NCBI GenBank assembly: GCA_033961575.1
Contig: CM066741.1
Span: forward strand, 1,927,715-1,991,714
Length of the DNA: 64,000 nt
Direction: 5' to 3'
Origin: Aselliscus stoliczkanus
Taxonomy: Eukaryota > Chordata > Mammalia > Chiroptera > Hipposideridae
Part shown: one piece after another, positions 46,990 to 59,115 of the stretch
Numbering within the stretch: position 1 is the stretch's first letter
Layout: every line of letters starts with the position of its first letter
Notes under the pieces: model-generated
The model's database searches: none
Told to the model about the DNA's origin: nothing
What the model saw: the letters and a program-made list of their open reading frames with translations, nothing else
Position numbers and translations under genes: made by a program

Positions 46990-47310
46990 AATCACCGAAC
47001 CGTTTTTTTTGGAGACGCATCTTTTCATTTCTGCTCAGAATTGTAAACGATTCAGTTCCCTACATTTTGGGAATGATTGTATCACAGTGATGCTCCGTGA
47101 CCCCTGCTTTCCATGGAAATTAATGATATGCTAATCAGGCAGTAATGATCAAGACCCAGAGAACTTCCTGAAGGCTAATGAGTGGCTTAGACAGGAGATG
47201 GACAAGTCCACATCTAGAGGTCGTGAACCCCATAAGTAAATTTCTCAATAAATGTCCTCAGCACCGAGGCGATTGACAAGCGCTGAGCGTCCTCTGGTAT
47301 TTCTTGTAGT
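46990..47310. promoter_or_regulatory. Candidate conserved non-coding block
   Basis: Non-repetitive; includes AATTAATGATATGCTAATCA (POU/homeodomain-like) and GCAGTAATGATCAAG. Regulatory role is a guess from composition only. Confidence 0.22.
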
Positions 47311-47565
47311 CCCAGGGCTCGATTGTTTTTATTACTCCTTGCCACACAACTTTGACCCCAGGTCCTAGGGGGATGTCAATAATGCTGAGGTTTAGTTCTC
47401 CACTTGGTGGTGGATCACGGCCTCCCAGTTCATTAGGAAGTATTTACTGGGGGCTCTTACATCCTCCCAGGATCCTGAAAATTGATGTCGGACCTGATTA
47501 CCTAGTGATTGAATAGTCTGTATCAATTGAATAATCTCATCTATAAATCCAGAGTCATGGGGGCC

Positions 47566-47905
47566 TTTCATTCATTCATTCATTCATTCATTCATTCATT
47601 CAATAAATACATGTGAACAAGGATACTATATGTCAAATGTTGTAGGAGTTAGGGATACAAAGGTAAAGACAAAAACACTAGTTCTTGTCCTTAGGACATC
47701 CCCAGTCTTGTGATGGAGAAAGCCATACAAAAATAAGGCAAAAACTGAAATATTATGTGCAAGGGGTAGGGGTAGTGTAAATATGGAGAGCGTCAGAAAG
47801 TATTTCACAGAACTTGTGCTTGATTTGGGTCTTGAAGGATGAGTAGGAGTTTGCATCCAGCAAAGAGGGGCAAAAACGTTTTCAGAGACGGAAGAGATAT
47901 AAAGC
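47566..47905 (-). repeat. (ATTC)n and L2 LINE, antisense
   Basis: About nine ATTC units lead into 'caataaatacatgtgaacaa', 'gttagggatacaaaggtaaa' and 'cttgaaggatgagtagga', which is L2 in reverse complement with an expanded terminal repeat. Confidence 0.75.
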
Positions 47906-47951
47906 ATGAGGTGCAAAATGAGATTTGAGAGCCTACTTATTTCTTCCTTTA

Positions 47952-49340
47952 TTTTCTTTTTTTTAAATTGTTTATTTCAACTTTCATTATTTTTAAGGAG
48001 GATTCATACAGCCATTGATTATACAGAGTCATTTCTTAGTCCTCTTTTCTTTCCACTTCAGAAATCAGAACACACCAGGATGAGGATGCCAAAACAAGAC
48101 TGCTGGCTCATTATCTAAGGTACAACTACATATGTAATGCTTGCCACTATATTGAACACAAAGCAAGACGAAGCATCTATGCCTTCGTGGTAGGGCTCAA
48201 GCAGCAGATGGCACAGCTTTCCTTCGTGGGATGGTGTGCACGTCCCCATCTTCCTGTGTTGCTGTGGGAAGACTAACCCATGTTCTGTCGGTTGCCACAG
48301 CCCCTGGGATGGGTGTCTTTCCAGTCGTCCCACTCCCGGGCTTGCTGGAGTGTTCGCTTCTCATCCTCTTCCTCCTTTTCTTCCTCATCTTCTTGCCGAC
48401 CTGCTCTTTTAACCTCTGATGTTTGCTTGGCTATTCCCTGATCTGGTAATGCTCCAAATTTCCGATGCTGATCATACCAGTCATTCACCATCATAGCAGC
48501 CAGACTTGGATGACCAGCTCCAAATACTTTGGCTTGGGCCGCATTCCGAGTGAGAATGGAGGGTTTCATTGGAGGCCTGTCCTCACGAGATGAGTGAAAA
48601 GTTGATGCCTCTTTGAAAGAGTCTTTTCCTCTCAGGATCGTTATTTCCTGGTCAATGCTCTCGATCTCTTCTAAGCCGATGCCAATCCACCTTCGAAGGT
48701 GAAGGAGGGAATGTTCACGGACACGCTCATCATCTGCCTCATCACTTTCCACTGCAGATGTCAGGGCAGACAGCCTCTGCTCCACCTCCTTCTTCTGCTT
48801 GTATCTCTCAAGTTTAGCCTGTCTTTGAGATGCCCTAGCGAGGAGGTTAGGAGAGGCCATGGCAGAGGCAGCACTGTTATTTTCAGCTGAGTTGTTCTTG
48901 GTTTTGGGCAACTCAAACTCTGCCCCGTGATAGTGTTGGCACTGAGTTAAGTAGTTTAGAAAGCGTTCTCAGGCCCACTGCAGATGATCCAGACGCTTGC
49001 TGGGGTTGGCTGGTTTCAAGGTGAGCGCTCCTTGCAATGCTGGCGACATCAGGAACTTGAGGTCGGTGGAAGCCATCTCTTCCAAATCCTCATGTGGGCT
49101 GAACAAGTCGAGCTGCGATAGCATCTTGGCAGCCGTCTGAAGGTGTTTGAGTCCCTCCGACACCTTGTCCTGGACCCTCTGGGAACCGGTGGGCTCGGTC
49201 GCCACTGCCACTTCGTCCAGGAGCTGCTGGCTGGTTTCAAACAGCTGCGGAAGCCGCGGCGGCTTCCCCGGCAGCAGCCATGTTGGGGGAAGGAGGTGCT
49301 CCGAAGACGTCACTTTCTCTTTTCGTAAATCTAGCATGTA
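47952..49340 (-). pseudogene. IGBP1: IGBP1 (alpha4) processed pseudogene
   Basis: Intronless copy of IGBP1, the alpha4/TAP42-family subunit that binds and stabilises PP2A-type phosphatase catalytic subunits. The coding remnant runs from an ATG at 49281-49279 to a TAG at 48275-48273, about 335 codons against roughly 339 in human, so it is essentially full length. Recognisable blocks in order are [107 protein letters not shown] and the C-terminus [18 protein letters not shown]. Disablements are a frameshift in the first few codons after the ATG and an Arg-to-TGA change at 48971-48969. On the sense strand an AATAAA-type signal (47976-47971) precedes an A-run (T-run at 47952-47964 on +), as expected for a retrocopy. 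No clean target-site duplication was found. Probably non-functional. Confidence 0.94.
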
Positions 49341-51644
49341 AAGCTTTTTCTTTTTTCCTTTTTAGGTATTCGAATGGGGTTAAAGCTATAAATTTACCTT
49401 TGAATGCTACCTTGGATACATCCCCTCCTTTTTGACATCAAGTGTCTTCATGCCACTCCCCAAATCCACCTGCTTTGGGTGGACATCTAGCGATAAGACA
49501 GAGCTGCAAATTTCCCAGCATCATAGAGTGCCGCCCTTCTGAGCTGACCCCCTGTTTATTTCTTCAGTGTTACATCCCGATCTGCTTCCAATGCTCAGGC
49601 CATAGCATGATTTTGTAGTTCTTGAATGTACTGTGTTGTTTCTTGCCCTCCTGAATTTGTCATTTTGGCCTGGCCTAGGAAACCTCAGTCAGGCTTCCGA
49701 AAGACATTTGATAGTGACAACCGTCTCCCTCTGAGTCTGTCGGGTGGAGTTAGCAGCAGAATATACACAGATACCCAACAGTGTTAACTTGGTATTTAAT
49801 ATTGATCAAATGAATTTGAGGAATGTCTACCAAAGGCAGTAATTTTCAGTTTTACAAGACTGGTATCGAGCTCCCTTTTTTATGATTGCAGTTAAGTACC
49901 CGAGTTACTTGTCTCATGAGGTCTGTGGAAATAAATCTTGGTTCAGGATCATAAAATCATGTTCTTGGCATGTGAGCATGTTTCCCTTCCTGTTTGCTAT
50001 GAAAGCGACATGGACTCGATTCATGGAGAAGCAATATACCAGCTTATCAAGGTCCAAATTAGAGGGCTTGGCTAGAATGGAACCTTGTTTTAAAAAAGAT
50101 GGAGATTCCATCTGAACCCAGACTTCTCCTATTTTCTCTGGTTCTTATAGTGCAATATAGATACAGAACTTTTAGATTTATCTGAAGTTCCTAGATTTTG
50201 TGAAAATCCCATCCATGGAATCAAAGACTAATGAGAAGAAAATAGTAAAATCTTTCAACAGGCTTATTTTTCTCTTGGCAAGGGAAACTTTGTAGTTAAT
50301 ATAAAATAAAATTTGTGTTTTTTTTTGCCTACACTTGCTATTTATATGAGGTGGATCTGGCTGGTTTATCCAGCATTTCCATCAGTTGAGTAGAAAGCTG
50401 CATGTGGGTTTGAAGGATCACCTGGAAAATGAACAGCTCTGTAACCCTGAGGGGGTTACACGGTGCGTGTTGGGTTCATCCAGCAGGTGAGAGCCCTGGG
50501 GCAGTGGACGGAAGCGAGGGCGCTCCATCAGGAAAGGCATCTGTTCTTGAATTTTTTGCTCGAATGGGGCTTTGGAATCTCCCCGCTGGGTTCCTGGTTC
50601 CAGTAGAGGTATTCCCGTCGAGGCTGGGGCTGCGGGTGGGTACCTCTGGGGACACTGGCATTTTCTCCTTCTGGGCACTCTGAAATGCTACCAACCCAGC
50701 ATCTTTCTACGAACTTTTCATCTTGGGGTTTTCCAGACCATGTAGGGAGCGTAATTTAAATCCCAAATGCACGAGACTAGCTCTGTGGTTATGAATTCTC
50801 AGGGAAATGTCATTTCCTTTTCAGATCCCAGACTAAGGCCAACAGACTTCCTTAGCCTCATCTCTCCCCAGTGGGTGAATTATTCTCTAGTCAAACTTTT
50901 CACCTCTGAGGGGCCTGGCCTTGTCTTCCCACCATAGGTTTAGGACCTTGGTCATTTGTCTTCATGCAATTGTTAAAATCTCTAAAACTGTAAAAACCTC
51001 TTGGTAACCAAGTTTGGCAAATGTCCCCTAGCCTGCTATAGCCTTAGTGTCACTTTGCCACTCCGATTTTTAGCCCTCAGTTCATATTTTGGCATCTGGG
51101 GACTTCCAGTATTTGCATGCTAACTCATCTGTCATTTTTAAAAATTTCTGTATGTTTTGTGTCAGAGATTTTTTTTCAAGATATCTAGTCTATTGGATTA
51201 TTAGAAATGCAAGTCCAATGTTTTATTTCATTTTTTAAACAATATATAACGAACATATTTGGTGCTGATAAATATTCATTTAAAGCATAATTTTTATAAA
51301 CGAATGTATTTACCTATTTGCATTATTTCTTTGTATGTTTCTCTAAGAGGTTTTTATTTCATTAACATTTTTCTTTATGTAGACAAATGTAAACATATGA
51401 GTTGATTTTTCCATTTTGAAAGTGTGATTTTTTTTTGTTGTTATGGCAAACAGGCAATTACATCCTCGCTGTTGCTGCATCTTAATGATAACTTTGGATA
51501 CTCCCTGAAGTTTCGTCCCAGACGTGCGTCTTTTGTTTCTTCCTCGTGCAGACATTTGTTTTTTTCTCCTTGGCTAACTGTCTCAGACATTCTCATTTTA
51601 CATGCTTGCCAATGCTATTTATAAGGCAAAAAAAAAAATTCAGA

Positions 51645-51645
<1 letters not shown>
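49341..51645. other. Intergenic, nothing assigned
   Basis: AT-rich unique-looking DNA. A 77-codon frame at 49882-50115 has no recognisable family. Confidence 0.4.

Positions 51646-51708
<63 letters not shown>
51646..51708. repeat. (GT)n(GA)n compound microsatellite
   Basis: About 15 GT followed directly by about 16 GA units. The GA tract can form triplex (H-) DNA and the GT tract Z-DNA. Confidence 0.95.
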
Positions 51709-51710
<2 letters not shown>

Positions 51711-52122
51711 ACTCATAGACATGCCCTTACCTGCTGTGCAGATGCCTTTGTGAGCCAAGAGGAAACGCACACTCACCTGACTGCGGTTCCCCCTAGTGAG
51801 CACCTGACCCCCCCCTCACACACACCGTGGCATCACTGGGACTGGGACCGTTTTTGCATTTCTTGGGCTGGTGTGGGCTGATTATTGATTTCAGGATTGC
51901 TAATGACCATGTGGAAGAGAAGAAGCTTTTGTGGCCAGACTGTAGACTGGGAATTGCACAACTGACCGTTCTTGAGACATCATCTGCTGCGGTAGTCAAA
52001 GTGGGTTCTATTTGCGAGAAACTGTCTCCAGCCGCCCTGTGGTTACAGGTGAGGTACAGCTGGGCGGGCAGTCCGGGCCGGGTGGGGCGCCCCTGAGAAC
52101 AACAAAATGGTTTCTTTCTGGG

Positions 52123-52125
<3 letters not shown>

Positions 52126-52168
<43 letters not shown>

Positions 52169-52182
52169 TGTGTGTGTGTGTT
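52126..52182. repeat. (TG)n microsatellite
   Basis: About 28 TG units interrupted once by TATG. Apparent His-Thr open frames on the opposite strand come only from this repeat. Confidence 0.95.
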
Positions 52183-52703
52183 TGGGGGGGCCTTGGATAA
52201 GTATTTGGGCACAGTGCCCATACGAGGCGCATCCTTCCATCAATGTCACCCAGATAATGGCCCCTTCAGGATTATCCCCTTGGGAACATGTACTATATCG
52301 GGCAGGCATGGTCTCTAGAGTCCTATTTGTACAGCGTTATGTGAAAAGTGCTTACAGAAAGAAGTACACACTCAGCCCTAAGTCAGCAGATGATCCACAC
52401 ACACTGAAAATTCCCTCCGGTGTTCAAACCCAGTTTTCAGAATGTCGTTCCTGTCAGTGGGGTGACTACAGAGGAAGGAAGGCTCGGCCCTGGCTTCTCC
52501 CAGGCATCTGAGGAGACTCCTCAGGCCTCGGGCTTCAGCTGTCTCTACATTCTTTTATTTTTGATTGGGGGGCATCTCTGGAATATCCTTAGCTTAGTGA
52601 TCATTTCCATGAATTATTCTAAAGTTGACAAACTACAACTCTGAAATTGAACAAGGGGAAGTTGGGGAAATGAAATTTTCCACTTCTGCCATCAACCTAC
52701 CTA

Positions 52704-52836
52704 TTCATCCACCATCCATCCATCCATCCATCCATCCATCCATCCATCCATCCATCCTCCATCCATCCATCATCCATCCATCCATCCATCCATCCATTCA
52801 TCCATCCATCCATCTATCACCCATCCATCCACCCAC
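52704..52836. repeat. (ATCC)n microsatellite
   Basis: About 30 imperfect ATCC units with a few interruptions. It probably grew from the terminal repeat of the adjacent antisense L2. Confidence 0.93.
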
Positions 52837-52990
52837 CTGAGTGTTTACTCAGTGTCAGGCACTGTGCTAGGTACTAGGACACAGAATAAAAAAATGACAG
52901 GCGTGGTTCCCGACAGCAAGGAGCCCACATTCTGTCAGGTGAGAAGGCTAGAACACAATGATTGTGGAATTAATTGCACCTGACGTAGGT
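52837..52990 (-). repeat. L2 LINE 3' end, antisense
   Basis: 'tgtttactcagtgtcaggca', 'ctgtgctaggtactagga' and 'gcaaggagcccacattctgt' are reverse-complement L2. Confidence 0.75.
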
Positions 52991-53099
52991 GCTGCATGTG
53001 AGATGTGTTGACTCATCTGAGATTTGTTACCAGACAGAGTCGTTTCCAGATTCCCACCACTTCTCACTTCCATGGCAACCCGTCTTGTCTTTGCAGGCT

Positions 53100-53435
53100 T
53101 CTCCCAGACCACGGTTCTCCCACTTTGGTTAGTTCAGGTCACCTGGGAACCTGGTCACTAAGCCCAGGACTCCCCTCCTTCACTGAGCCTGGACCACTGT
53201 GCGCCTGGTGAGCTCGCCAGGTACTTTGGACTCACACCAAAGTTTGGTCTGTAGCTCTTAGACTGGCTGCACGTAAGGACCCCCCCCGGGAGCTTTTAAG
53301 ACCAGTGATGCCCAAGCCCTGCCCAGGGCTGGTTAAATCGGATACTCTGAGCATGGAGGACGGGCTCTCTGGTATTTTAAACATCCCCCAGGGGATTCTA
53401 ATGGGCACGCAGGGCTGGGACCCACTGAGCTGAAT
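53100..53435. mobile_element. hAT-Charlie (MER5/MER20-like) fossil
   Basis: 'tggctgcacgtaaggacccc', 'gggagcttttaagaccagtg', 'catcccccaggggattctaa' and 'ctgggacccactgagct' fit MER5/MER20-type hAT repeats; limits are approximate. Confidence 0.6.
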
Positions 53436-53446
53436 CAATGGCCCTG

Positions 53447-53612
53447 GTCAGTGCTTTTCGCACTTTAATACACTGGACGGCCACCTCGGGACCTTGTTAA
53501 AAACACAGGGTCTGAGTCAGTCTGTCCAGGGCGGGGGCTGAGAGTGTGCATTTCGGCTCCCAGGTGGTGCTTCTGCCGCTGCTGTTCTGGGGACCACACT
53601 GGAATAGCACGA
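53447..53612 (+). mobile_element. MER5A-type fossil
   Basis: 'cagtgcttttcgcactttaa', 'gaccttgttaaaaacacagg', 'ctcccaggtggtgcttct' and 'ggggaccacactgga' follow MER5A order. Confidence 0.65.
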
Positions 53613-54405
53613 GTCTGGGATGGTGTTCCCCAAACCTCCCCAACGATGACAAGCACCTGTTTTTACTAACTATATAAAATCTATGGAAAGAAGTGCGGAG
53701 CACTGTAGTGAGAGCAAGCAAAGGCTGCTGATTCAGAGCTCGCCCCACCAAGGGAGGCTCAGAGGCAGGCAGGAGAGTGGAAAGCTTACAGCGAAAAGGG
53801 GTGTGTCCCAGGGGAACCTGGGGGTGGGTCGCCTGGAAGCAGGACCCTGGGGTGGGCTAGGGGAGCGTATCCCCATTAGGTAAGTGCTCCGTGATGGGCA
53901 GGTCTGTCTTGGTGTTGTCCAGTCCAGTGCCCAGCACACAATGGGAACCGAATAAATGTTTATTGAGTGAGTGGGCTGCTGACGTGAGTAAAATACAGTC
54001 ACGGGGCCCAGAAAGATGGGTGGAGCTGTCCAAGGGCCCGCAGCCACGTCCACGTAACTGGGCTGAAACCCTGGCTCGCAGTCCACTTCCTGTTCCTTCC
54101 CTGGGCGCTTAGTCAGACTCTGTCTGCACACAGTGGTGCAGTGCTGGCCGGGGCCCTGGGAGAAGGGGGCAGTGGCTTGGCCTCTGGTAAGGCGAGTCTG
54201 GTCCCTTTCGGCTGTCAAACCCCTCCTGGTGGTTCTTGCTCTGGGCTCCACGGAGAGCCAGTGCGGGTCCTAGACGATCAGAGGCCGTTCCGTTAGCGTT
54301 TCAGAGCTAAGGCTGCTGTGGAGATTGTAAACATAGCCCGGATTGTTCCCTCTTTGGGTCGCTCCCTTCCACACTGACCCCAGGCTGCCCTTGTAGCTTG
54401 CTTTG
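53613..54405. other. Intergenic with L2 end
   Basis: A sense L2 terminus ('ccagtgcccagcacacaatg' 'aataaatgtttattgagtg') lies at about 53920-53985; nothing else assigned. Confidence 0.45.
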
Positions 54406-54610
54406 GCCGGTGGACACTAGTCAGCGTGACGCAGGCAGATGCTCTGGCCGGTGGACACTAGTCAGCGTGACGCAGGCAGATGCTCTGACCGGTGGACACT
54501 AGTCAGCGTGACGCAGGCAGATGCTCTGACCGGTGGACACTAGTCAGCGTGACGCAGGCAGATGCTCTGACCGGTGGACACTAGTCAGCGTGATGCAGGC
54601 AGATGCTCGA
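54406..54610. repeat. 41-bp minisatellite, 5 copies
   Basis: Five exact-length copies (starts 54406, 54447, 54488, 54529, 54570) of a unit beginning [G/A]CCGGTGGACACTAGTCAGC and ending 'gcaggcagatgctctg'. The copies are nearly identical. The first two begin with G and the last three with A, and the last carries GTGATGC for GTGACGC. Such homogeneity implies recent expansion. Confidence 0.97.
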
Positions 54611-54639
54611 ATGGCACTGGCTCTCTCAGCCCTCCCCGC

Positions 54640-54790
54640 TCGCACTCATCTCGTGCACCATTTTCGTGTTCAGCCTGGGAAAAGTTCCTTAACTTCCCTG
54701 TGCCTCAGTTTCCTCCCCTGTAAAATGAGGATGGAACGAGATCATGTGGTTTCAAATGTTAAAACAGTAAATGACTCAATATTTTAAAAA
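54640..54790 (+). repeat. MIR SINE
   Basis: 'aaaagttccttaacttccct' then 'gtgcctcagtttcctcccct' and 'gtaaaatgaggatggaac'. Confidence 0.7.
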
Positions 54791-54859
54791 ATTCTCAGAA
54801 TGGAGCCTGATACATGGTAAGTGCTACACATACGCATAGCTAGTAAAAAAGATCAGGGT

Positions 54860-57084
54860 TTCCACCACTCATCCCATGTGTAATTAAAACAAAACGGAAA
54901 AACAAATTAATACGTAGAAGGAGGCCCACAAAGTGTGTTTTGGAGCGATTGCATGGCTGAGTGCCCTCCCGCGCTTCTGCCCGCTGTGTCCCGGTCCGGG
55001 GGATCCCCCACTGAGCGCCCCTGGGCAGCAGACATTAAAAGGCTGGAGTGGCCCCTCCCTGCAGCGGCCCCCTTTCCGCTGGGCTCGTCTGTATTCTCGC
55101 CGGGAGCCACAGCACAGAGCAAGCAATTCAAAACCTCATTTGAGACCCCGCGAGGCCTGTTCTCCGGACCGTGATCCGCAGGGAGGACTCAGTTAATGGG
55201 GTGCTCGTGGGGCCGCCAGGACCCCGCACACGCCCTGCATACATAGCCTTGGCGGGCCCGGCGGGTTACAGAGACCCAGGCTCTGCCGACTCCTCCCGCC
55301 CCACCAGCTGAGGCGCGTCTGTTTCTTTAACGAATTGCCGCCGAATGGTATTAATAGAAAGAGATGGAGTGGACTCCCCATCCTCGTATTACGTGATACG
55401 GTGAGATCCTCGCACGGCGGAAGGGCGGTGTCCCTCTCTCCTTGAGGCCTTTGGTTCACCTCCCTCCTTAGTACTTACCAGGCCCCCAACGTCCCGAGAC
55501 GCTGAACGGAACAAGTGTCAGAGTGTAAGATGAAAGGACGCAGAGCTGAAAGAAACACGGGGCTCTGCCAGCATCTCGGCTCTTCATTCTGCCTCCCCCC
55601 GGCGCCCAGACAAGGGGTTCAGAAAATCTCTCAGAATAGGGGCTTCGAGGGCCAAAGGTTTGTGCCGGGCCCCGACCGAGTGGCTTCGTGGCTGCCTGAG
55701 CTTGAGCCTGCCGCCTAACCTGCCCACACCTTGCTTCTCCCCGCTGTGAAGCGCGGCTGCTGCTAGCTGCCGTGGGATGGAGCTGTTTGAGCGTCAAAGA
55801 TAAGGCCGTTGCCCAAGTTTTCGGGCTTCATGACTCTGATTCTGGGACACCTACTGGGTGCTCCTCCTCCCTCCCTCGCCCCACTTGATGGAACTATGTC
55901 ATGCTACATAGGAGACAGGACAGCCCGAGATGGAATGGGTTGCTGTAGGCATCAGAAATGAGTGACAGCGCCATTTTTGGAGTGCGGGTCCCCTGATCTT
56001 CAAGCCCTTGCCTTGGCGCTCTGGCCACCCTCCCATTGGGACCTGTCCATGTCACCCTGGCATTGCTGAGGGGTGGCCGATCCGTCCTTGCTGCCAGGAA
56101 TTGGGCCTGGGATATTCAAGGTCAGCCGCAGGGGTCAGTCTGCCTTTAGAGAGGTTATCATGTTGGGTGGGGGCCGTGTGAGGGGTGTGTGTGTGTCAAA
56201 AGCAACAGGATTTAGAATGTAGAGGTAAGGTAGTGTATGGACGATGCGGACATGGTGGGAAGCACCCAGAAATGCAGGCAACCCCGAGAAATCAGAGATC
56301 AGAAGGCAGCTGAGGGCGCCGGTCCACAGGGGCACTCGGCAAGTGTTTACGGAATCAGAAGGGGCGCAAAGAAACATCTGGAACTTCCCGAGGCTCTGCT
56401 CACCCCCACCCCGACCCACCTCCCCGGGCTTACCTAGGACCCCTACTCTTGGCTTCCTGGAAGACTTGCAATCTCAGTGCCCCTTGGGTGTTCCAAACAC
56501 ACCTCCCCCGTCGGCTCAGCTCTGCTGCAACCGGAGATGCACTGCTGCAAAGTCGGGCAGGTGCTGGGTGAAGGCTGAGAGGAGGGGCCTGGCCCAAGGA
56601 CAGGTGGGGTGACCAGGGGCGCTGACTGCCTCTTTCAGGCGGGTCTCTGTTCCGGTTTTCCATTCCTGCTGTACGGAACCGCGAAAAGCTCAGTGGCCAG
56701 CAACAATTCACTTCCATCTTTCATGGTTCTGTGGGTTGATTGGACTTGGCTGGGCGGTTCTGACTTGAGATGTGGAGTCCAGGAACGGGGCGGGGTGCAG
56801 GGGGCTTCTTGTTGGACAGCTCACCCTCCCGGACACGAGTTACCCCGCCGGTGGGGCGTGTCCAGGAGGTCGCAGGGCACCCGTGATGAGGCGTGGGCTT
56901 CTCTTTTGCTTGAGGTTGGAAGCGTTGGTGAGAAAGGAGCTGGGGCAATGTGGGATGGCAGAGACCTGGAGGGCAGATGACGCAGCCATTTGCATTTTGT
57001 GTGTTGGCCTGAAGTGGCTGGCGTGCCCGGCTTTCAAGTTCCCGGCTCAGGCTAACACCGCTGCAGGAGTCCAAGAGGCGCTGG
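54860..57084. other. Intergenic, nothing assigned
   Basis: GC-rich unique-looking sequence. A short block with GAATGGTATTAATAGAAAGA (55343) resembles homeodomain-site-rich DNA. No gene or named repeat. Confidence 0.4.
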
Positions 57085-57099
57085 CTGCTTCGGACTTTT

Positions 57100-57200
57100 T
57101 TTTTTTGAGGGCAGTGTCCCCGGCCCTCACATGTGGGACCCAAACCGGGGCTGCTGGCTTCCCAAGCCAGCGCTTCACCACCGCGCCCCTCAGCTGGCTC
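57100..57200 (-). mobile_element. Short tRNA-Ser-like SINE
   Basis: About 101 bp. On the - strand the head is AGCTGAGGGGCGCGGTGGTG with 'gctggcttgggaagccagca', then the 'gggacactgccctc' trailer and an A-tail. Target-site duplications are CTGCTTCGGACTTTT (57085-57099) and CTGCTTCTGACTTTT (57201-57215), one mismatch. Confidence 0.85.
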
Positions 57201-57215
57201 CTGCTTCTGACTTTT

Positions 57216-58639
57216 GCTTAAGGTCCCACATAATCTGTGGGTCTTGACAGTTTGATCCAGAGGCAAATGAGGAGGGGGGTTGGGAAGCCCCCATGTGGAC
57301 CCAGCTGTTACCTCGATGTCACATAATCACACATCTCCCCATAGCCTTAGAGGAGAAAAGTGCTGAGCTTGTTTTCCTCTGTGGAATCATTAACCGCCAA
57401 CCCCCTCCCCCCCTCCCCGGCTCCTTTTATGTTTCTATGGAATTTTGGAGTGAAGAAAGCCACTGATGGCCTCTGAGTCCAGAGGAAGGCCCCCCCCACC
57501 CCCGGAAATTCCCACCACTACCTTCTCCTTTATTACGCCACCCTCTCGCTCCTCCCAGGGGCACCAGCTGTGTGCAGAATAGCGTTCTTCTTACAGCTGC
57601 TTTCCACATGGTCAGGGGCTCCCTTGTGGATCCCTGGCCTCTAACCACTCGCCGTTTTTTTCCTTTGAAACCCTCGTGGGCAATCTTTATTTTAGGTGTG
57701 AGCCAAAGGTTCTCTGTCCATCCTGGTCCGTTAAGTCAGTGGCTTTAGCACTTCCGAGGAGGGAGGGTCTGCAGAAAGGCAGGAGAGTGTGAGCTCTTTG
57801 GGGAGAAGGGTCTGGAAATAGCTCAGTGACTGACCAGTGTGGCTGCCTTGGGAAAGGGCAGATCTCAGCAAGGACTCTGCACAGACAGCGGACGGTGGCC
57901 CAGACAGGAGAGGAGCAGGGTGGCTTGGAAGGTGCCGGCGTGGGCGGCCGGCAGCGAGCAAGGACCGGGTGGCCCCTGGCCCTGCTGCCACCAGAATGTA
58001 GGCGCGCCGCCCATCCAGGGAACAAGTGCGGGAAGGGGGCCTCTCTGAACGGCTGAGACTGTGTTTCCACCACCCACAGGAAGCAGGGCTTGAGAGACCA
58101 ATAAAGATCAGCCATGGAACCATCCAGAAAGCTCAATTTCTTGCACCCCTAATTTGTGGATGACATTCTTACTCTGGGGGACAGCCCACCAGGAAGTCTA
58201 GTCTGTCACGTTTTAGATGAAACTGCATGAGTGCCTGTCGTGCTGGTGGCACACGTTAAGCAATAAAGCCACTGGTGAGCGGAAGTGAGGTGGCATCCGG
58301 AGTCACTGCTGATTTGAAATTCATGCCACCTGGGATGGGAATGAAAGAGAAAGAGGGCCTCCGAGCGGGGGCAGCAGGACAGGAGCAGAGAGGGAGCGCC
58401 CTGCAGGAGATTTCCAGGCAAGGTGGAATTTCTGAGCCAGCCAGACCTTTTCCTGGAGAGGGCAGGACCAGGCCACCAGGCAGAGAAGATGGTGACATCA
58501 AACCGAATGGGACTTTGCTCTCCGTTTTCCTGAATGGGGCCAGTGGGCCGTTCAGGGTGAAGCCGGAGTCAGGGTCCTTGGCCTCAGCAGCAGGGTCCAG
58601 TGCCCCGTGCGTGGATTGGAATCGCTTAGACGTGAGTGC
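57216..58639. other. Intergenic, nothing assigned
   Basis: GC-rich, no named repeat; overlapping opposite-strand open frames near 57.7-58.65 kb have no recognisable family. Confidence 0.4.
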
Positions 58640-58810
58640 ACGCCCCTGACTTATCTCCGCTGACTTCATAGCTGTTAGGGAATCTGTTAGTAATTAGCCG
58701 GCTCCACTGCAGCCCCTGGGGGCCTGTATTCCGCAGCAGTAATGAGTCCGAGGGGCCTCCGTGGCATTATAAACAGCCCAGGAACAAACGGGCACAAGGG
58801 CACAGGCTGC
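58640..58810. promoter_or_regulatory. Candidate conserved non-coding block
   Basis: Contains GTTAGTAATTAGCCGGCTCC and GGCATTATAAACAGCCC. Non-repetitive; possible regulatory element, unproven. Confidence 0.2.
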
Positions 58811-58964
58811 ACGGGCTGCCTCTCTCAATAGGGGAACGCGGGCTTCAAGGACGCTAGGGAGACGTGCTCCCAGGTGAGCCTGAATTGCTTTTGTAAAATG
58901 CAGAGGAACAGGAGGCCTCGAGGTTCCGCAGTCTTCATTGTTTTGCTCGTTTAGAAAGGAGCAG

Positions 58965-59115
58965 GGTTAGCGCCCATTTAGAGAATATTTATCATGTGCC
59001 GGCTTCGTGCTGAGTGCTGTGTAGGCATTATTTTATTTAAAACTCACCACTCCCTTAAGAGCTAGGGACTGCGCTTGTCCCCATTTTACAGATGAAGAAA
59101 GTGGGGCTCCAGAAA
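58965..59115 (-). repeat. MIR SINE
   Basis: 'tttatcatgtgccggcttcg', 'tgctgagtgctgtgtaggca' and 'ccattttacagatgaagaaa' in antisense MIR order. Confidence 0.75.

Noticed and set aside
51793..52221. His-Thr repeat open frames
   Set aside because: Produced by the (TG)n microsatellite.
54406..54610. Regular repeats that superficially resemble a CRISPR array
   Set aside because: Units are contiguous without variable spacers, and the genome is eukaryotic; it is a minisatellite.
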